The notes beneath the pieces were generated by a model. The model saw nothing but the letters and a program-made list of their open reading frames with translations. It did no database searches and was not told the DNA's origin. DNA of 64,000 nt from Diogma glabrata (taxonomy: Eukaryota > Arthropoda > Insecta > Diptera > Cylindrotomidae): positions 380,942,768 to 381,006,767 of the forward strand of contig OY856186.1 in NCBI GenBank assembly GCA_963693315.1, written 5' to 3'. The translations under genes and the position numbers were made by a program. The first letter of the stretch is position 1, and each line of letters opens with the position of its first letter. This document shows, one piece after another, positions 1 through 10,145 of this stretch.

Positions 1-1
1 C

Positions 2-3000
2 TTCATCCATGTTTCGAGATTGACAAGGGGAGGTGACAGCCTTACTGTTAGGGCTAATATTGATGGAAAAAGTTGTGTCATCACGTTAGATACGGGAGCA
101 ACAAATACAATTGTCCGCACTGATATTGTGAAAGGGAAACTAAAACCAGCAGGGAGATACCGGATGCAGACAGCTACTGGCGAAAGTGCAAGTATTAAAG
201 GAAAGAAAGTGGTCAACTTTGAAATCGGGAATACTCACTTTCAACATGAAGTGGTTGTAGCTGATATTGTGGATGAAGTCATCCTGGGCATGGACTTCAT
301 GAGGCCAAATGGATTCGTTATTGATGCTGGCAAAGGAGTACTCACGTTCGGAAATGTTGAGTTGCCACTCCAATTTAATGGTGAAGATTCAAATTGTGTT
401 CGTCGAATAATATTAGATCACAAGGAAAAGCTGCCACCCCAATCAGAAACAATCATTTGGGGAAAATTGGAAGGAGGTTCTGGGTCACCCAGGTTGTGGG
501 TTGTGGAGGCCAACAAAGAACATCAAAATTGTAAAGAAGTCGTTATAGGGAAAACCTTAGTTAGATCGGATGCTGATTACAAAATACCAGTAAGAGTTTT
601 AAATCTGTCAGATACCCAGAAAACAATGAAGAAAGGATCAATCATAGGACAATGTGAAGAGGTAGCTAAAATAATAAAGTGCGAGCAGAAAAACATCAAT
701 TGCTCGGTCAACACAAAACAACAAAAGGCAGAAATGGAACAACTTGTGCAGAAATGGACAGAAGGGCTTTCAGAAGAGCAGAAGAAAGCAGTACGTCAAT
801 TGTTGGAGCAACACAAGTCTGTATTCTGCAGTTTACCTGAAAGAAATGGCAGAACCAATATGGTTAAACATCGTATTGACACCGGAGCAGAAAAGCCGAT
901 ACGCCAGGCACCAAGACGATTACCATTAGCTAAAAGAGAGGAAGCTGATAAAATGGTAAGAAATATGAAAGAAGCTGGTGTAATTGAGCTTTCAGACAGT
1001 CCCTGGAGCTCACCTGTGGTGTTAGTTGGCAAGAAAGATGGGAGCTTGAGATTTTGTGTTGACTACAGGAAACTAAACATAGTTACGAAGAAGGATAGCT
1101 ACCCATTGCCAAGAATTGATGATACACTGGATACATTATCAGGATCAAGATTGTTTTCAACACTGGATCTGCAGAGTGGTTACTGGCAAGTGGAAGTTGC
1201 GGAGGAAGATCGAGAAAAAACAGCGTTCAGTGTAGGGAATGGGCTATGGCAATTTAATGTCATGCCATTTGGGTTATGCAACGCGCCCGCAACTTTCGAG
1301 AGATTAATGGAACGGGTACTCAAAGGCTTGCACTGGAAAACATGCCTTGTATATTTGGATGACATCATCGTCATGGGCAAAGACTTTGATGACCACTTGA
1401 AGAACTTGGCGGAGGTACTGGAGAGGTTGCAAGCAGCTGGTTTAAAATTAAGTCCCAAAAAGTGTTCACTTTTCAAGGAAGAAGTAAAATATTTGGGACA
1501 CAAGGTTACGGCAATGGGAATTCATACAGATTCTGACAAGATTGCAGCAGTTATGAACTGGCCAAGACCAAAGAACCTACATGAACTACGAAGCTTCCTT
1601 GGATTGTGCACATATTACAGACGGTTTGTGCCAGGATTCGCCAACGTTGCCAAAAGTCTGCATGAGTTAACCAGAAAAGATAAGGCATTTGAATGGAATG
1701 AACCTCAAGAACAAGCATTTGTGGAGCTCCGAAAGAGATTATGTACGGCTCCAATTCTGTCCTATCCTATACCAAATATTCAGTTTATTTTGGATACTGA
1801 TGCCAGTAATGAAGGTATAGGAGGAGTATTGTCGCAGAAAATAGATGGTCAGGAAAAAGTGATAGCTTATTTCTCCAAAATGTTATCAAAGCCGGAGCGA
1901 AATTATTGTGTTACCCGGAAGGAATTATTGGCCATTATGGAATGCGTCAAACATTTTCATAAATACTTGTATGGTCAGAAATTTCATCTCAGAACTGACC
2001 ATGGTGCGTTAAGATGGCTACTCCAGTTCAAAAATCCAGAGGGACAAGTAGCACGTTGGATCGAACGGTTGCAGGCGTACGACTTGGACATTGAACATCG
2101 AAAGGGTACTGCACATGGGAACGCTGATGCATTATCGAGACGACCCTGTCAAGTTGAATGCAAGCATTGCAGCCGCCAAGAAAGTAAGGAAAACATTATC
2201 GATGTAAGATTACTACAAGTGCTACCTGATGATGAGTGGACTCCTGAAGCCATAAAGCGAGATCAATTGGAAGATCCAGATCTTGCACCCATCATCGAGT
2301 TCAAGGAAAAGGGTTGCAAACCAGTATGGGGAGAAATTTCTGATAAAACTCCAACTTTGAAGGCGTACTGGGCGCAATGGGACAGTCTCCAGTTAGAGAA
2401 TGGATGTTTAAAGAGAGTATGGGAAAGCTCAGATGGCAAGATAAAGCAATCCCTTACAGTGGTACCAAAAGCGAAAATAGAAGCAGTACTTAAGGAGTAT
2501 CACGAAGGAACGAGTGGAGGTCACCTTGGGATCAATAAGACTCTTGCAAAAATACGACAACGGTTTTACTGGTCGGGGACTCGACAATCAATTGTGGAGT
2601 GGTGTCAAAAATGCGATAAATGTGCGGCGGTGAAAGGACCCGCACGAAGAAGTCATGGAAAAATGAAGCAATACAATGTAGGTGCTCCATTTGAAAGGAT
2701 CGCAATGGATGTAGCGGGACCATTTCCAACAACTGATAATCAGAATAAATATGTGCTTGTGATCATGGACTACTTCAGTAAGTGGCCGGAAGTGTGTGCG
2801 ATTCCCAACCAGGAAGCAACCACAATCGCTGAAGCTGTGATAAATAATTGGATTAGCCGCTATGGAGTTCCTATGGAGATCCACACCGATCAGGGACGGA
2901 ACTTCGAGTCAGCTGTATTCCAGGAAATTTGTCAAATGCTGGGGATTAACAAAACGAGGACGACAGCTTCACACCCACAGTCAGATGGGATGGTTGAGAG

Positions 3001-3139
3001 ATTCAATGCTACTTTGGAGGAATATCTAGCAAAAGTGGTCAGTAAGAATCAACGTAACTGGGATCAACACATTCCTTTATTTTTGATGGCATACAGATCA
3101 GCAGTTCATGACACCAGCTCAAACTATTTTTGGAAGTGA
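2..3139 (+). CDS. gypsy Pol polyprotein: protease, reverse transcriptase, RNase H, integrase (5' partial)
   Basis: The frame is open from base 2, so the protein starts upstream. Counting residues from base 20: the protease motif DTGAT is at 24-28 with its partner ILGMD near 88. Reverse transcriptase spans about 285-510 with YLDD near 445. RNase H begins with DTDAS near 592 and has TDHGAL near 660. Integrase has a zinc finger (H828, H835, then cysteines at 862, 865 and 868) and the catalytic triad D897, D957, E993, the last two 35 residues apart as in the D,D35E family. The protein copies element RNA into DNA and inserts it in the nucleus. Everything up to the integrase catalytic core looks undamaged. 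The frame then shifts near 3108-3120 and ends early, so this copy cannot make a full-length integrase. Confidence 0.95.
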   Translation, partial: FIHVSRLTRGGDSLTVRANIDGKSCVITLDTGATNTIVRTDIVKGKLKPAGRYRMQTATGESASIKGKKVVNFEIGNTHFQHEVVVADIVDEVILGMDFMRPNGFVIDAGKGVLTFGNVELPLQFNGEDSNCVRRIILDHKEKLPPQSETIIWGKLEGGSGSPRLWVVEANKEHQNCKEVVIGKTLVRSDADYKIPVRVLNLSDTQKTMKKGSIIGQCEEVAKIIKCEQKNINCSVNTKQQKAEMEQLVQKWTEGLSEEQKKAVRQLLEQHKSVFCSLPERNGRTNMVKHRIDTGAEKPIRQAPRRLPLAKREEADKMVRNMKEAGVIELSDSPWSSPVVLVGKKDGSLRFCVDYRKLNIVTKKDSYPLPRIDDTLDTLSGSRLFSTLDLQSGYWQVEVAEEDREKTAFSVGNGLWQFNVMPFGLCNAPATFERLMERVLKGLHWKTCLVYLDDIIVMGKDFDDHLKNLAEVLERLQAAGLKLSPKKCSLFKEEVKYLGHKVTAMGIHTDSDKIAAVMNWPRPKNLHELRSFLGLCTYYRRFVPGFANVAKSLHELTRKDKAFEWNEPQEQAFVELRKRLCTAPILSYPIPNIQFILDTDASNEGIGGVLSQKIDGQEKVIAYFSKMLSKPERNYCVTRKELLAIMECVKHFHKYLYGQKFHLRTDHGALRWLLQFKNPEGQVARWIERLQAYDLDIEHRKGTAHGNADALSRRPCQVECKHCSRQESKENIIDVRLLQVLPDDEWTPEAIKRDQLEDPDLAPIIEFKEKGCKPVWGEISDKTPTLKAYWAQWDSLQLENGCLKRVWESSDGKIKQSLTVVPKAKIEAVLKEYHEGTSGGHLGINKTLAKIRQRFYWSGTRQSIVEWCQKCDKCAAVKGPARRSHGKMKQYNVGAPFERIAMDVAGPFPTTDNQNKYVLVIMDYFSKWPEVCAIPNQEATTIAEAVINNWISRYGVPMEIHTDQGRNFESAVFQEICQMLGINKTRTTASHPQSDGMVERFNATLEEYLAKVVSKNQRNWDQHIPLFLMAYRSAVHDTSSNYFWK

Positions 3140-3545
3140 TTTAAGACTTCCTGGTGACCTCAAATTTGGAGCGGTACCATCAACATCATTGTCTGCGCAA
3201 GAATACGTCAACCGAATCAGGAAGAACTTTGAGGATATTCACAATCTTGTTCGGCAGAAGATACAACTGACCAGTGATAAAATGAAAGCCCGATATGATA
3301 TACGATCTAATAATAAAGGTTTCGAAGAAGGACAATTAGTATGGCTACACAACCCACAACGAAAACGAGGGTTATCACCAAAACTGCAAGCTGCATGGGA
3401 AGGACCTTACAACATTATAACGAAGTTGAATGACGTGGTTTATAGAATTAAGAAAGGCCATCGAGGCAAAGCGAAAGTAGTACATTTGGAAAGATTGGCC
3501 TTATACAAAGGAGAGCTAGATCCTGTTCGGGACGAACAGGCTTAA
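3108..3545 (+). pseudogene. gypsy integrase C-terminal part, out of frame with pol
   Basis: This is the continuation of integrase in another frame. It holds the TPAQTIFG segment, a basic linker, and a GPY/F-type module with WEGPYNI near residues 96-102. It ends about a dozen bases before the LTR, where pol normally stops. The frames of 2-3139 and this one overlap around 3108-3139 within a continuous run of integrase homology. The short sequence ATGACACCA lies exactly at the break, so the likely cause is a small deletion between short direct repeats; that cause is inferred. The ATG at 3108 is probably not a real start. Confidence 0.85.
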
Positions 3546-3813
3546 GTGGAGGGTATTGTTACGATTGCAGAAAAATCTAGACGATTACAGAAAGATCTAA
3601 ACGATTACGGTCACTTCCAGGAAAATAAAATCAACAAAACACAACAGAAATTGAATGAAATGAATATTGTTGTTGTTGTCTCTTCTTAGAAATAGGGTCA
3701 ACATAAACGATTTTATGAATCAAATCAACATAACGTAAAATAATCGAATATTCTAATATTTTCTCAAGGTTTCTGGAAAGTGATGTCGAATTATCTAGAA
3801 GTATTGCAGAAGG

Positions 3814-3820
3814 TATATAA
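3814..3820 (+). promoter_or_regulatory. TATA-like box of the LTR promoter
   Basis: TATATAA lies in the U3-like part of the LTR, upstream of AATAAA. The solo LTR keeps TATATAAAA at the corresponding place (about 30280). The positional conservation supports a promoter role. Confidence 0.55.
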
Positions 3821-3963
3821 GAAAATTACCTATTGTAGTTTTTAATTAGTTTACTTTAAACCTGCGATTGTGAAGTTAAAATTATAAAAGTGATCTTTAA
3901 ATTAGTTTATTTTAAACCTGCGATTGTGAAGTTAAAATTATAAAAGTGATCTTTAAAATAGTG

Positions 3964-3969
3964 AATAAA
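3964..3969 (+). terminator. polyadenylation signal of the LTR
   Basis: AATAAA sits about 150 bp after the TATA-like box. The solo LTR has AATAAA at 30435-30440 in the same place. Confidence 0.5.
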
Positions 3970-4398
3970 GTTATAAGTGTTATTGAGTAGAAATAATTTG
4001 TGTATTATTTTGAACGTTGAGTTACTGGAAATTTCTACAATAAACCGTTGGAGTTTCTGAAGCTGTTAAAAGAATATTCTAGTTAGGAATATTGTTTGCT
4101 GTATTGTTTTCCTGTTGTTGTGAAACAATTAAGGTGTTGAATACTTATTAAAACCTGGTGTTTGTGCTTACTAATCAGTGATCGAACTCAGGAAGAGATT
4201 GGGAATTACGTTTATCGAGTTGAGAGTAAGGCCAATTCGAAGTAAGGTGGAAAAACGTAACAATATCAATTGTCCTTACGATTACGTTTCTGTATAAAAA
4301 CGTAACCATTAACTAAATTAGTACATTATAACTTCCCAAGGTCTATTGTTGGTTTTGAAATATGTTAATATTTTGTATATTTTAACGACAAAACTTAC

Positions 4399-4530
4399 GT
4401 TCAATTTTTTGTTATCATGTAAATTCAATAAATTTACATTAACTGAATTTGATTGTTTGCTCAATGGTGTCAATGATTGACCCCATTTCTGACCGCCTTC
4501 ACAACTAGTTGTCATTTCCAAACCAAGAAT
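4399..4530 (-). CDS. ric-3: ric-3 exon, conserved C-terminal tail motif
   Basis: The exon follows a TAATAG acceptor and encodes 44 residues in phase 0, starting ILGLEMTTSCEGGQKWG. From memory, insect RIC-3 tails carry a similar LGMEMTASCEGGQKW segment, which supports the call; I could not align it. The exon ends AAC before a strong donor GTAAGT at 4398. If that donor is used, further exons lie beyond the left edge and the gypsy element sits inside an intron. If it is not used, the frame runs 27 more residues and stops at 4318. I prefer splicing because of the consensus donor. The next upstream exon ends in the same phase. Confidence 0.8.
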
Positions 4531-4638
4531 CTATTAATTAATTTTTTTAAGCAAAAAAAATAAAATTTTAAAAAAAATTTTATTTACAAAAACTTCAAAA
4601 AAAAAACCAAAAAAAAACTAAAAAAATATGAAATTTAC

Positions 4639-4824
4639 CTTAACCGTTGCTTTTTCCCGGTCGTGTCCACTAACTTTTTTGTTGTTATCATTCGTAGTAC
4701 TTTTTATCTTAATATCTTGTTGAGTTGAATCATGTGCATTAGCTGCGTGTCCATTTGATATAACTGATGGGGATGCCGTTTGTTGTACACCATTTGCTTG
4801 AATTGATTGTTGAACATTTGTTTC
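4639..4824 (-). CDS. ric-3: ric-3 exon, polar linker
   Basis: This is a 186-bp, phase 0 to 0 exon of 62 residues between an acceptor ATCTAG and a donor GTAAAT. The peptide is hydrophilic and rich in Gln, Asn, Ser and Lys (ETNVQQSIQANG at the start, HDREKATVK at the end) and has no evident fold. It joins in frame to the 11448-11725 exon upstream and to the 4399-4530 exon downstream. Identity rests on the open frame, splice sites and phase, plus the fit to the neighbouring ric-3 exons. Confidence 0.75.
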
Positions 4825-5052
4825 CTAGATGAGTAAAACATAGCATTACGTTGTGATTTTATTTTACAAAAATAATGTAGTATTTATAGGTTTTGTCATG
4901 CCAAACAGTATATTTTTGAATTTATATTAATAATTTTTAACATGCAAAAATATACAAAATTCATGATTATTTGTATAAGAAGTAAAAATAGTAACTGAAA
5001 TATTGTTAAAAGTTTTGTTCTAGGTGTGTCATTATTTTGAAACGACGGTCGT

Positions 5053-6013
5053 AAATGGGTAATTCTTTTACAAACCGAACACCTTTCTGACCGCCACATT
5101 TTTGATTTGGTTGAAATTTTTATTATGAGTTATGTATCGAAAAAAAGATATACGTGTTTGAGAATTTTTTTTGGAAAATATTGCGGTTCTAAATTTCGAG
5201 AATTTTGTGATTTTTGGCTTGACGAGTCATTTTCAAAAATTCATAACTTCGGTTCTAATTTTTGTCGTTCCGCGCTGGAAAAATTAATTTATTTCTAACA
5301 CTAAAAATCGTTTCCCCATTAATTAAGTATACGTTTTTTATAGAAAATTGAATGTAGAATACGATTTTCATACTAAACACTCTTTAATTTTGTGAGATAG
5401 TGACTAAAAATCGATTTTAACATTTTATTTGTTTATAACAAGAGGAATTTGTTAATAATTTTTATATAAAACAGTTTTTTTTAAAAATTCCATCTTTTAA
5501 CTTTAAAATAAAAAAGAAAAAAAGATTGCATCTTTACCAGAACCGAAGTTATGAATCTTTGAAAATAAGTCTTCAAGCCATAAATCACGAAATTCTCGAA
5601 ATTTAGATCCGCTCTATTAAAAATACGTATTTTATAGGAAATTAAACGTAGAACACGATGGTCTTACTAAAAACTCATTTCGTGTGTGCGGCAATGAATA
5701 AAGATCGATTTGAACATTTTATTTGTTTATAACAATAGAAATTTGCTAATAACTTTTATTGATTTTATTTTTTTTTTAAACAGATGCTAGTTAACTTTAA
5801 AATAAAAGAAAACAGAAGTTTCTATCTTTCATAGAATCGAAGTTCTGAATTTTTGAAAATGACTCGTCAAGCCAAAAATCACGAAATTCACGAAATTTAG
5901 AACCGCTATATTTTCCAAAAAAAATACTCATAACAAAAATTTCAACCAAATCAAAAATGTGTCGGTCAGATTTTGTCCAAATCTGTTTGATTTTTAAAAT
6001 AATTACCCAAATG
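5053..6013. mobile_element. inverted-repeat MITE, about 960 bp
   Basis: The two ends are inverted copies: TGGGTAATT with TTTTTGATTTGGTTGAAATT on the left, and the reverse complement on the right (5925-6013). The arms also share the GAATTTTGTGATTTTTGGCTT region. Inside is a diverged direct duplication of about 293 bp (5337-5465 against 5630-5758, both with AACATTTTATTTGTTTATAA). No coding potential is seen; a 63-codon frame at 5107-5298 is part of the repeat. Confidence 0.75.
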
Positions 6014-6135
6014 TAGAAATAGACAGGTTTACAACAATATAATAGAAAAGAATTGGTTTGTTAACGATTTTGAGAACAAAACAGATAATTTGGAAAAAAA
6101 TTTCAATTTAAAATTCACCACTAAAAAAAAATTAA

Positions 6136-6530
6136 AGTAATGACAACCTCATCTTGAAGTTAACAGTCTATTATTCAAACAATTTCACGGTGATTGGGAC
6201 AACTACAGGTAAACAGTTTCCTGACAACAGAATGAGGTTGACTTAAAATCTAAAGTGTTACAAACAATATAACAATAGTTGAATAAAGTTAATAACTATT
6301 TCCATGAAAAAAATTTACATTGGTCTTACATCAAAGTAGAAGTATTTGAAATTGGGTGAACGATATTTAGTTTTTACATAATCATTACGTTCGGTTGTCT
6401 CAGCTACACCGTTGTGTACCTGTACAGCTGTTGTATTAATTTCGGCTTTCGAATCGCCATATCCGTCCTCACGGAGAGGTTGAGACAACCGCATTTCGAT
6501 TGGAAATAGAACATGTTTTTTTCAGTGCGT
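6136..6530 (+). repeat. dispersed repeat, copy 1 (ends GGAAATAGAACATG...CAGTG)
   Basis: The unit starts near GTAATGACAACCTCATCT and ends ATTGGAAATAGAACATGTTT...CAGTG. A second full-length copy at 55888-57595 is split by a 1.25-kb insertion, and a 3' fragment lies at 53014-53150. An internal AATAAA and a repeated GAGGTTGAGACAACC motif are present. No terminal inverted repeats or coding sequence are clear, so the class is unknown. Confidence 0.7.
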
Positions 6531-6668
6531 CTTAGTGGATTTTTAAGCAAATTAAAAATTTTGCTCGAATACTACTTTGCTCTAACTCTTTGAATAAGTT
6601 ATTCAAACGATTAAGTAAATCAATACTAAATATTAATATATTTACATATTTTATTCATCTGAAAGAAG

Positions 6669-7960
6669 TTTTTTTTTTTTTTTTTTTTTTTTTTTAATCA
6701 TTTATTCTCATCCAATGTATATATTCACTACTAATTATCCAGTGGTTTATTAATTACCTTTAAAGGTAATTAGTAGTGAAATAAAAGTTAATATAATTAC
6801 AAATATGTATGTCTAAAATTAATATGTACATATATACAAAAATTAAGTACACTTATAACTAATATTTTATTAAATATTTATTTATTTTTTTTTTATACCT
6901 TATTTTTTCTCTTGATCATATATTGATTTTTTTATATTAGCTAAATTTTACTTTATTCTTTACAAAGAAAACAACTCCATTGATGATTTGTAAAACATTT
7001 TTAGGTTATTTTTGAATTTAATAAATGATTCAGATCTTTTGATTGCATCTGGTACTTTATTAAAAATTAATGGCCCAGAGAATGTTATTGATTTTCTGCC
7101 AAATTCCGTTTTGATATTGTGAATACTTAGTTTATTCGAATTACGTGTTGCATAATCATGATCTATATAGTTAAATATCAAATTGGACGAAGATAATTCA
7201 TTTAAGGTTTTGTACATATATATAGCAATCTGTAGTTCATGTAAAACATGTATGGGAAAAACTAAGTGTTCATCTCTAGCATATAGTTCGGAGGTGGAAA
7301 ATAAAGCAGGTAATTTGAACACCGCTTTCATACTTTTATTTTGCATGACCTGTAACTGCTTGATCCTCGTTTCCGAAGCTGTACCATAAACTAGGATTCC
7401 ATAATTTATCCGCGAGTGAATAAATGAGAAATAGATCATTAGCAAGACATTTGTAGGAACATACCAAGATAATTTTCTTAGTAGACCAACAATTGGAGCA
7501 ATTTTATTGCAGGTGTTATTGATTTGATCTTGCCATGTCATGCGTTCATCAAGTATTACTCCTAAATATTTGACAGAGTTAACTCTTTCAATAGTGAGAC
7601 CACAAACTTGAAGTAGAGGTAAGCAATTTATTGATTTATATGGCGAGTGAAACACAAGAAATTTGGTTTTTAATATATTTAGTGAAATCATATTAGATTT
7701 AAAGTATTCCGTTAATACAGTAAAATCATTTTTAATACTATCGAATATGCTCTTCGGATCTTCAGTTTGATAAAATAAAGCAGTGTCATCTGCAAATATT
7801 CTAACTTGACCAATCAGCTGTAAGCTTGAAATGTCATTGATAAATATAAGAAAAAGGAGTGGCCCCAAAACACTTCCTTGAGGAACACCACATTGAATAT
7901 CAAGCATTTCACTACATACTCCATTGTTAAAATATTTTCCTGAAAATTTCAAATAAATTA
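6669..7960 (-). mobile_element. non-LTR retrotransposon (LINE), 5'-truncated, with poly(A) tail
   Basis: The element ends with a run of 27 A on the minus strand (plus-strand T at 6669-6695), preceded by GAGAATAAATGATT. It carries the C-terminal half of a LINE reverse transcriptase. The 3' untranslated part has an inverted repeat of 14 bp arms (6724-6737 and 6767-6780, TTCACTACTAATTA). Truncation inside the reverse transcriptase is the usual result of incomplete target-primed reverse transcription. No convincing target-site duplication was found. Confidence 0.85.
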
Positions 7961-8003
7961 TTGTGTAATAAACGAAAAAATCAAATAAGCAAATAAGTTT
8001 CAT
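6960..8003 (-). pseudogene. LINE reverse transcriptase, C-terminal 300 or so residues
   Basis: The frame codes for CGVPQGSVLGPLLFLIFIND, then the catalytic FADDTALF box (about 7784-7795, a variant of YADD), the thumb (SVKYLGVILDERMTW) and a long C-terminal domain ending at 6960. These are diagnostic of jockey/CR1-like LINE polymerases; I do not assign a clade. The first 35 residues (MKLICLFDFF...) have no resemblance and look like flanking intron read through, so the true homology starts near 7950. The endonuclease and the N-terminal polymerase motifs are missing. There is no internal stop after the truncation point, which suggests a fairly recent insertion. Confidence 0.85.
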
Positions 8004-8091
8004 GCCTTAAATATTAATTAATGGATGAAAAAATTAAAATCCAAATTAGTAAAAAAATCAAAACACAAAAATTCTTCAACGCTTCTCTAAC

Positions 8092-8171
8092 CTTGCTTAA
8101 ATTTGATGTATTTTCTTTTCGCTTAAATTGTTCATCGGCAGCGTCTATTAAGCCTTGAATTGCTGTGACGA
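8092..8171 (-). CDS. ric-3: candidate alternative exon of ric-3
   Basis: The minus strand has an acceptor ATTAG, an open 80-bp frame and a donor GTTAGA, coding for a protein-like peptide (AIQGLIDAADEQFKRKE). It enters in phase 1 and leaves in phase 0, exactly like the 278-bp exon at 11448-11725. It could therefore replace that exon (19957-20086 to this one to 4639-4824). It cannot simply follow it: in that join the frame reaches a stop after about eight codons. Either the two are mutually exclusive, or an unseen micro-exon lies between, or this is an unused relic. An alternative acceptor (CACAG) would start it at 8162 in the same phase. Confidence 0.4.
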
Positions 8172-9431
8172 CTAATTTGTTTATTTAAACAAAAAAAAAA
8201 ATAGAGAAAATTTGACCAAATTATAAACACAATTAAAATTTGAAAAAATGTATAATTTGAGTAAACATAAAAACGCCCGTTTTTAATGAAATTTCTAGAA
8301 ATGACTGCCCTCGAATAAGATAGATTTAACTTTCAATTTTTTTTTATTAGTATTATTACAATAGCTAACATAAATATAATTAAATAATTATGAATCAACT
8401 AAAATTTCATGCAATGTAAAATGTGATACGAACTAATATGCTAAAACATGCAAAACAGTGAAGTGGACCATACATATCAGAGATACAGTTTTGTTTGTTT
8501 TTTCATTGGAAAAGTTACAGAAACACAAGTTCATTAGATTTGTTATTTCATCTATCATGTTTTAATGAGTTTTAGAATTTCAAAACACAATACTATAATT
8601 TCGAAAACAAGTACTACATAAAATATGTAATTATGTAATTTTTAGACCAAGTTGACATTCAGGAAATGAAGCTTTTACGCAAAATTGAAAGCTTTTATGA
8701 GTAGTTTTGAATACCAATCTTTAGTCATTCTCGACTTAAACTGTTGAGAATTTTAAATTACGATAGCTAAAACTTTTTCAAAAATTATAATTTCATTCAA
8801 TAATAACAGATTATTATCGAATATCGGGTAACCTCCAGTTTGAGCGCTTTACCACAGCATAGAGTCCTTCTGAGATGTACCATAGAATTTTTCCTAAATA
8901 AAGTTAAATAATTTTATGAACAAAAATTCAAACGGAAAAAAAAATTTAGATGATGGTTCGAATCAAGGGAATTTCGAATCAATGTTCAATAAAGTCAAAG
9001 ATTGTGTTTGAGCATGAAATTCGACGATAGCGAACCTATCTTACAAAGCTCTAGAATCATTATAGAAACGGCATACACCGGGCCAATTTAAACTGAAAGT
9101 TCTGGCATTTCGTACATGTGAATGAAGAAGATCGTCAGTTTGCAAGTAAGTAAATTAAGTAATCAATCTTAAGGATTAAAATCCTGTGCTCATACATTGG
9201 CTAAAAATAAATTCTAGTGCTCCGTGACGCGGGAAATGACAAATTCGTATTAGAAAATATTTGTTTACTTTATTTATTGCCATTTTTTCTCGAAATGCCG
9301 TAAAAGGTTGGGAAGCAAAAATAACGCAGCGATTATTGCGGCTTGAGAATTTTTGTTATTAGGTATAAAATATAAATTTCAGACAACTAGATCAAAACTA
9401 TTTGAATTCAAATATAAATATTATGTTTTTG
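8172..9431. other. intronic sequence, no gene seen
   Basis: AT-rich with no open frame of note. A short stretch at 9220-9260 (GACAAATTCGTATTAGAAAA) recurs at 33860-33890, so it is a repeat fragment. Confidence 0.6.
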
Positions 9432-9814
9432 GGCAAACGGCTGTAAAGTTTAACTTAACTGCCGCTAGGGAGAAGGTTAAAATCTTACTTTTTTGACGTA
9501 TAACGCCATTTATCCTTTTTTATGGCGCAATAAAGTAACTTTCATATTCTTACGGGGGGAGAAAACGTGTCGCCATTTTTTTCCTTATTCTTACGGTGGC
9601 AGCAAAAGTTTTATGTTATGAGATTATTCATTAATAAATAGTATATTATTTAATTAGGAGCTAAAGTGTTACTTTTTGTGTTGAGAAAAAATAACGACTT
9701 TTTTCTGCTGCCGTAAAAATATGAAAGTTGCTTTACTGCCGTTGTAAAAATGGTTAGAAAAACGTTAGGGCTTCTTCCAAGCGGCTGTAAAATTAAATTT
9801 TACAGCCGTTTGCC
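9432..9814. mobile_element. TIR MITE, 383 bp (GGCAAACGGCTGTAAA ends)
   Basis: The left end reads GGCAAACGGCTGTAAA and the right end is its reverse complement TTTACAGCCGTTTGCC. Inside, CTTTCATATTCTTACGG and its reverse complement recur, giving a partly palindromic body. There is no coding sequence. Confidence 0.75.
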
Positions 9815-9876
9815 AAAAAAATATGTTGAACAAGACCAAAATATTTATTATTTTTTCAAACAAATTGTATAACTAT

Positions 9877-9986
9877 GACAACAAAAAATAACAAATATTT
9901 TGATTGGTTTATGAAATTTTGAATTAACTCTGACAACAAAAAATAACAAATATTTTGATCGGATTATGAAATTTTAAATTGAAAGG
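9877..9986. repeat. tandem duplication, about 55 bp x 2
   Basis: GACAACAAAAAATAACAAAT starts at 9877 and again at 9932, and the similarity continues through TTATGAAATTTT in both units. Confidence 0.75.
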
Positions 9987-10145
9987 TTGGTTTGATAAAA
10001 ACTTTTATTTTTTATATAGTTTATACAAATTTAAATGTTTTTTACTTTTTTGGACCTAATTATGATGATAATAAATCATATTTATAAAAATTTTGATGTA
10101 TTAAATTCATATTTATAAAAAATTTAAACGTTTGCCGAAAAAATA

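Larger units (their letters stand above)
1..4262 (+). mobile_element. Ty3/gypsy LTR retrotransposon, 3' part, cut by the window edge
   Basis: The block holds, in order, aspartic protease, reverse transcriptase, RNase H and integrase, then a polypurine-like stretch (AAGTGGAGGG, 3544-3553) and a complete 3' LTR. Gag, the primer-binding site and the 5' LTR lie upstream of the window. The order PR-RT-RH-IN places it in Ty3/gypsy. No chromodomain is seen after integrase and no env-like reading frame lies before the LTR. The element ends with CGTAACA followed by ATAT, which is probably one copy of the target duplication because a related solo LTR at 30098-30738 has ATAT on both sides. It lies antisense to ric-3, just downstream of the last visible exon. 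I do not assign a clade. Confidence 0.95.
3557..4262 (+). repeat. 3' LTR of the gypsy element (706 bp)
   Basis: The LTR starts TGTTACG and ends CGTAACA, an inverted terminal pair. It carries a TATA-like box at 3814-3820, a tandem duplication of about 56 bp (3845-3956) and AATAAA at 3964-3969. Much of it aligns with the solo LTR at 30098-30738, for example CCTGTTGTTGTG near the 3' end in both. ATAT follows immediately at 4263-4266. Confidence 0.9.

Noticed and set aside
4896..5099. Minus-strand frame with CSVCKR, first taken for a ric-3 exon related to CEGGQKW
   Set aside because: It lies at the left end of the MITE at 5053-6013 and matches its right end; phases do not fit ric-3.
6724..6780. 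Regulatory hairpin of ric-3
   Set aside because: It lies in the 3' untranslated part of the LINE and is better explained as part of that element.
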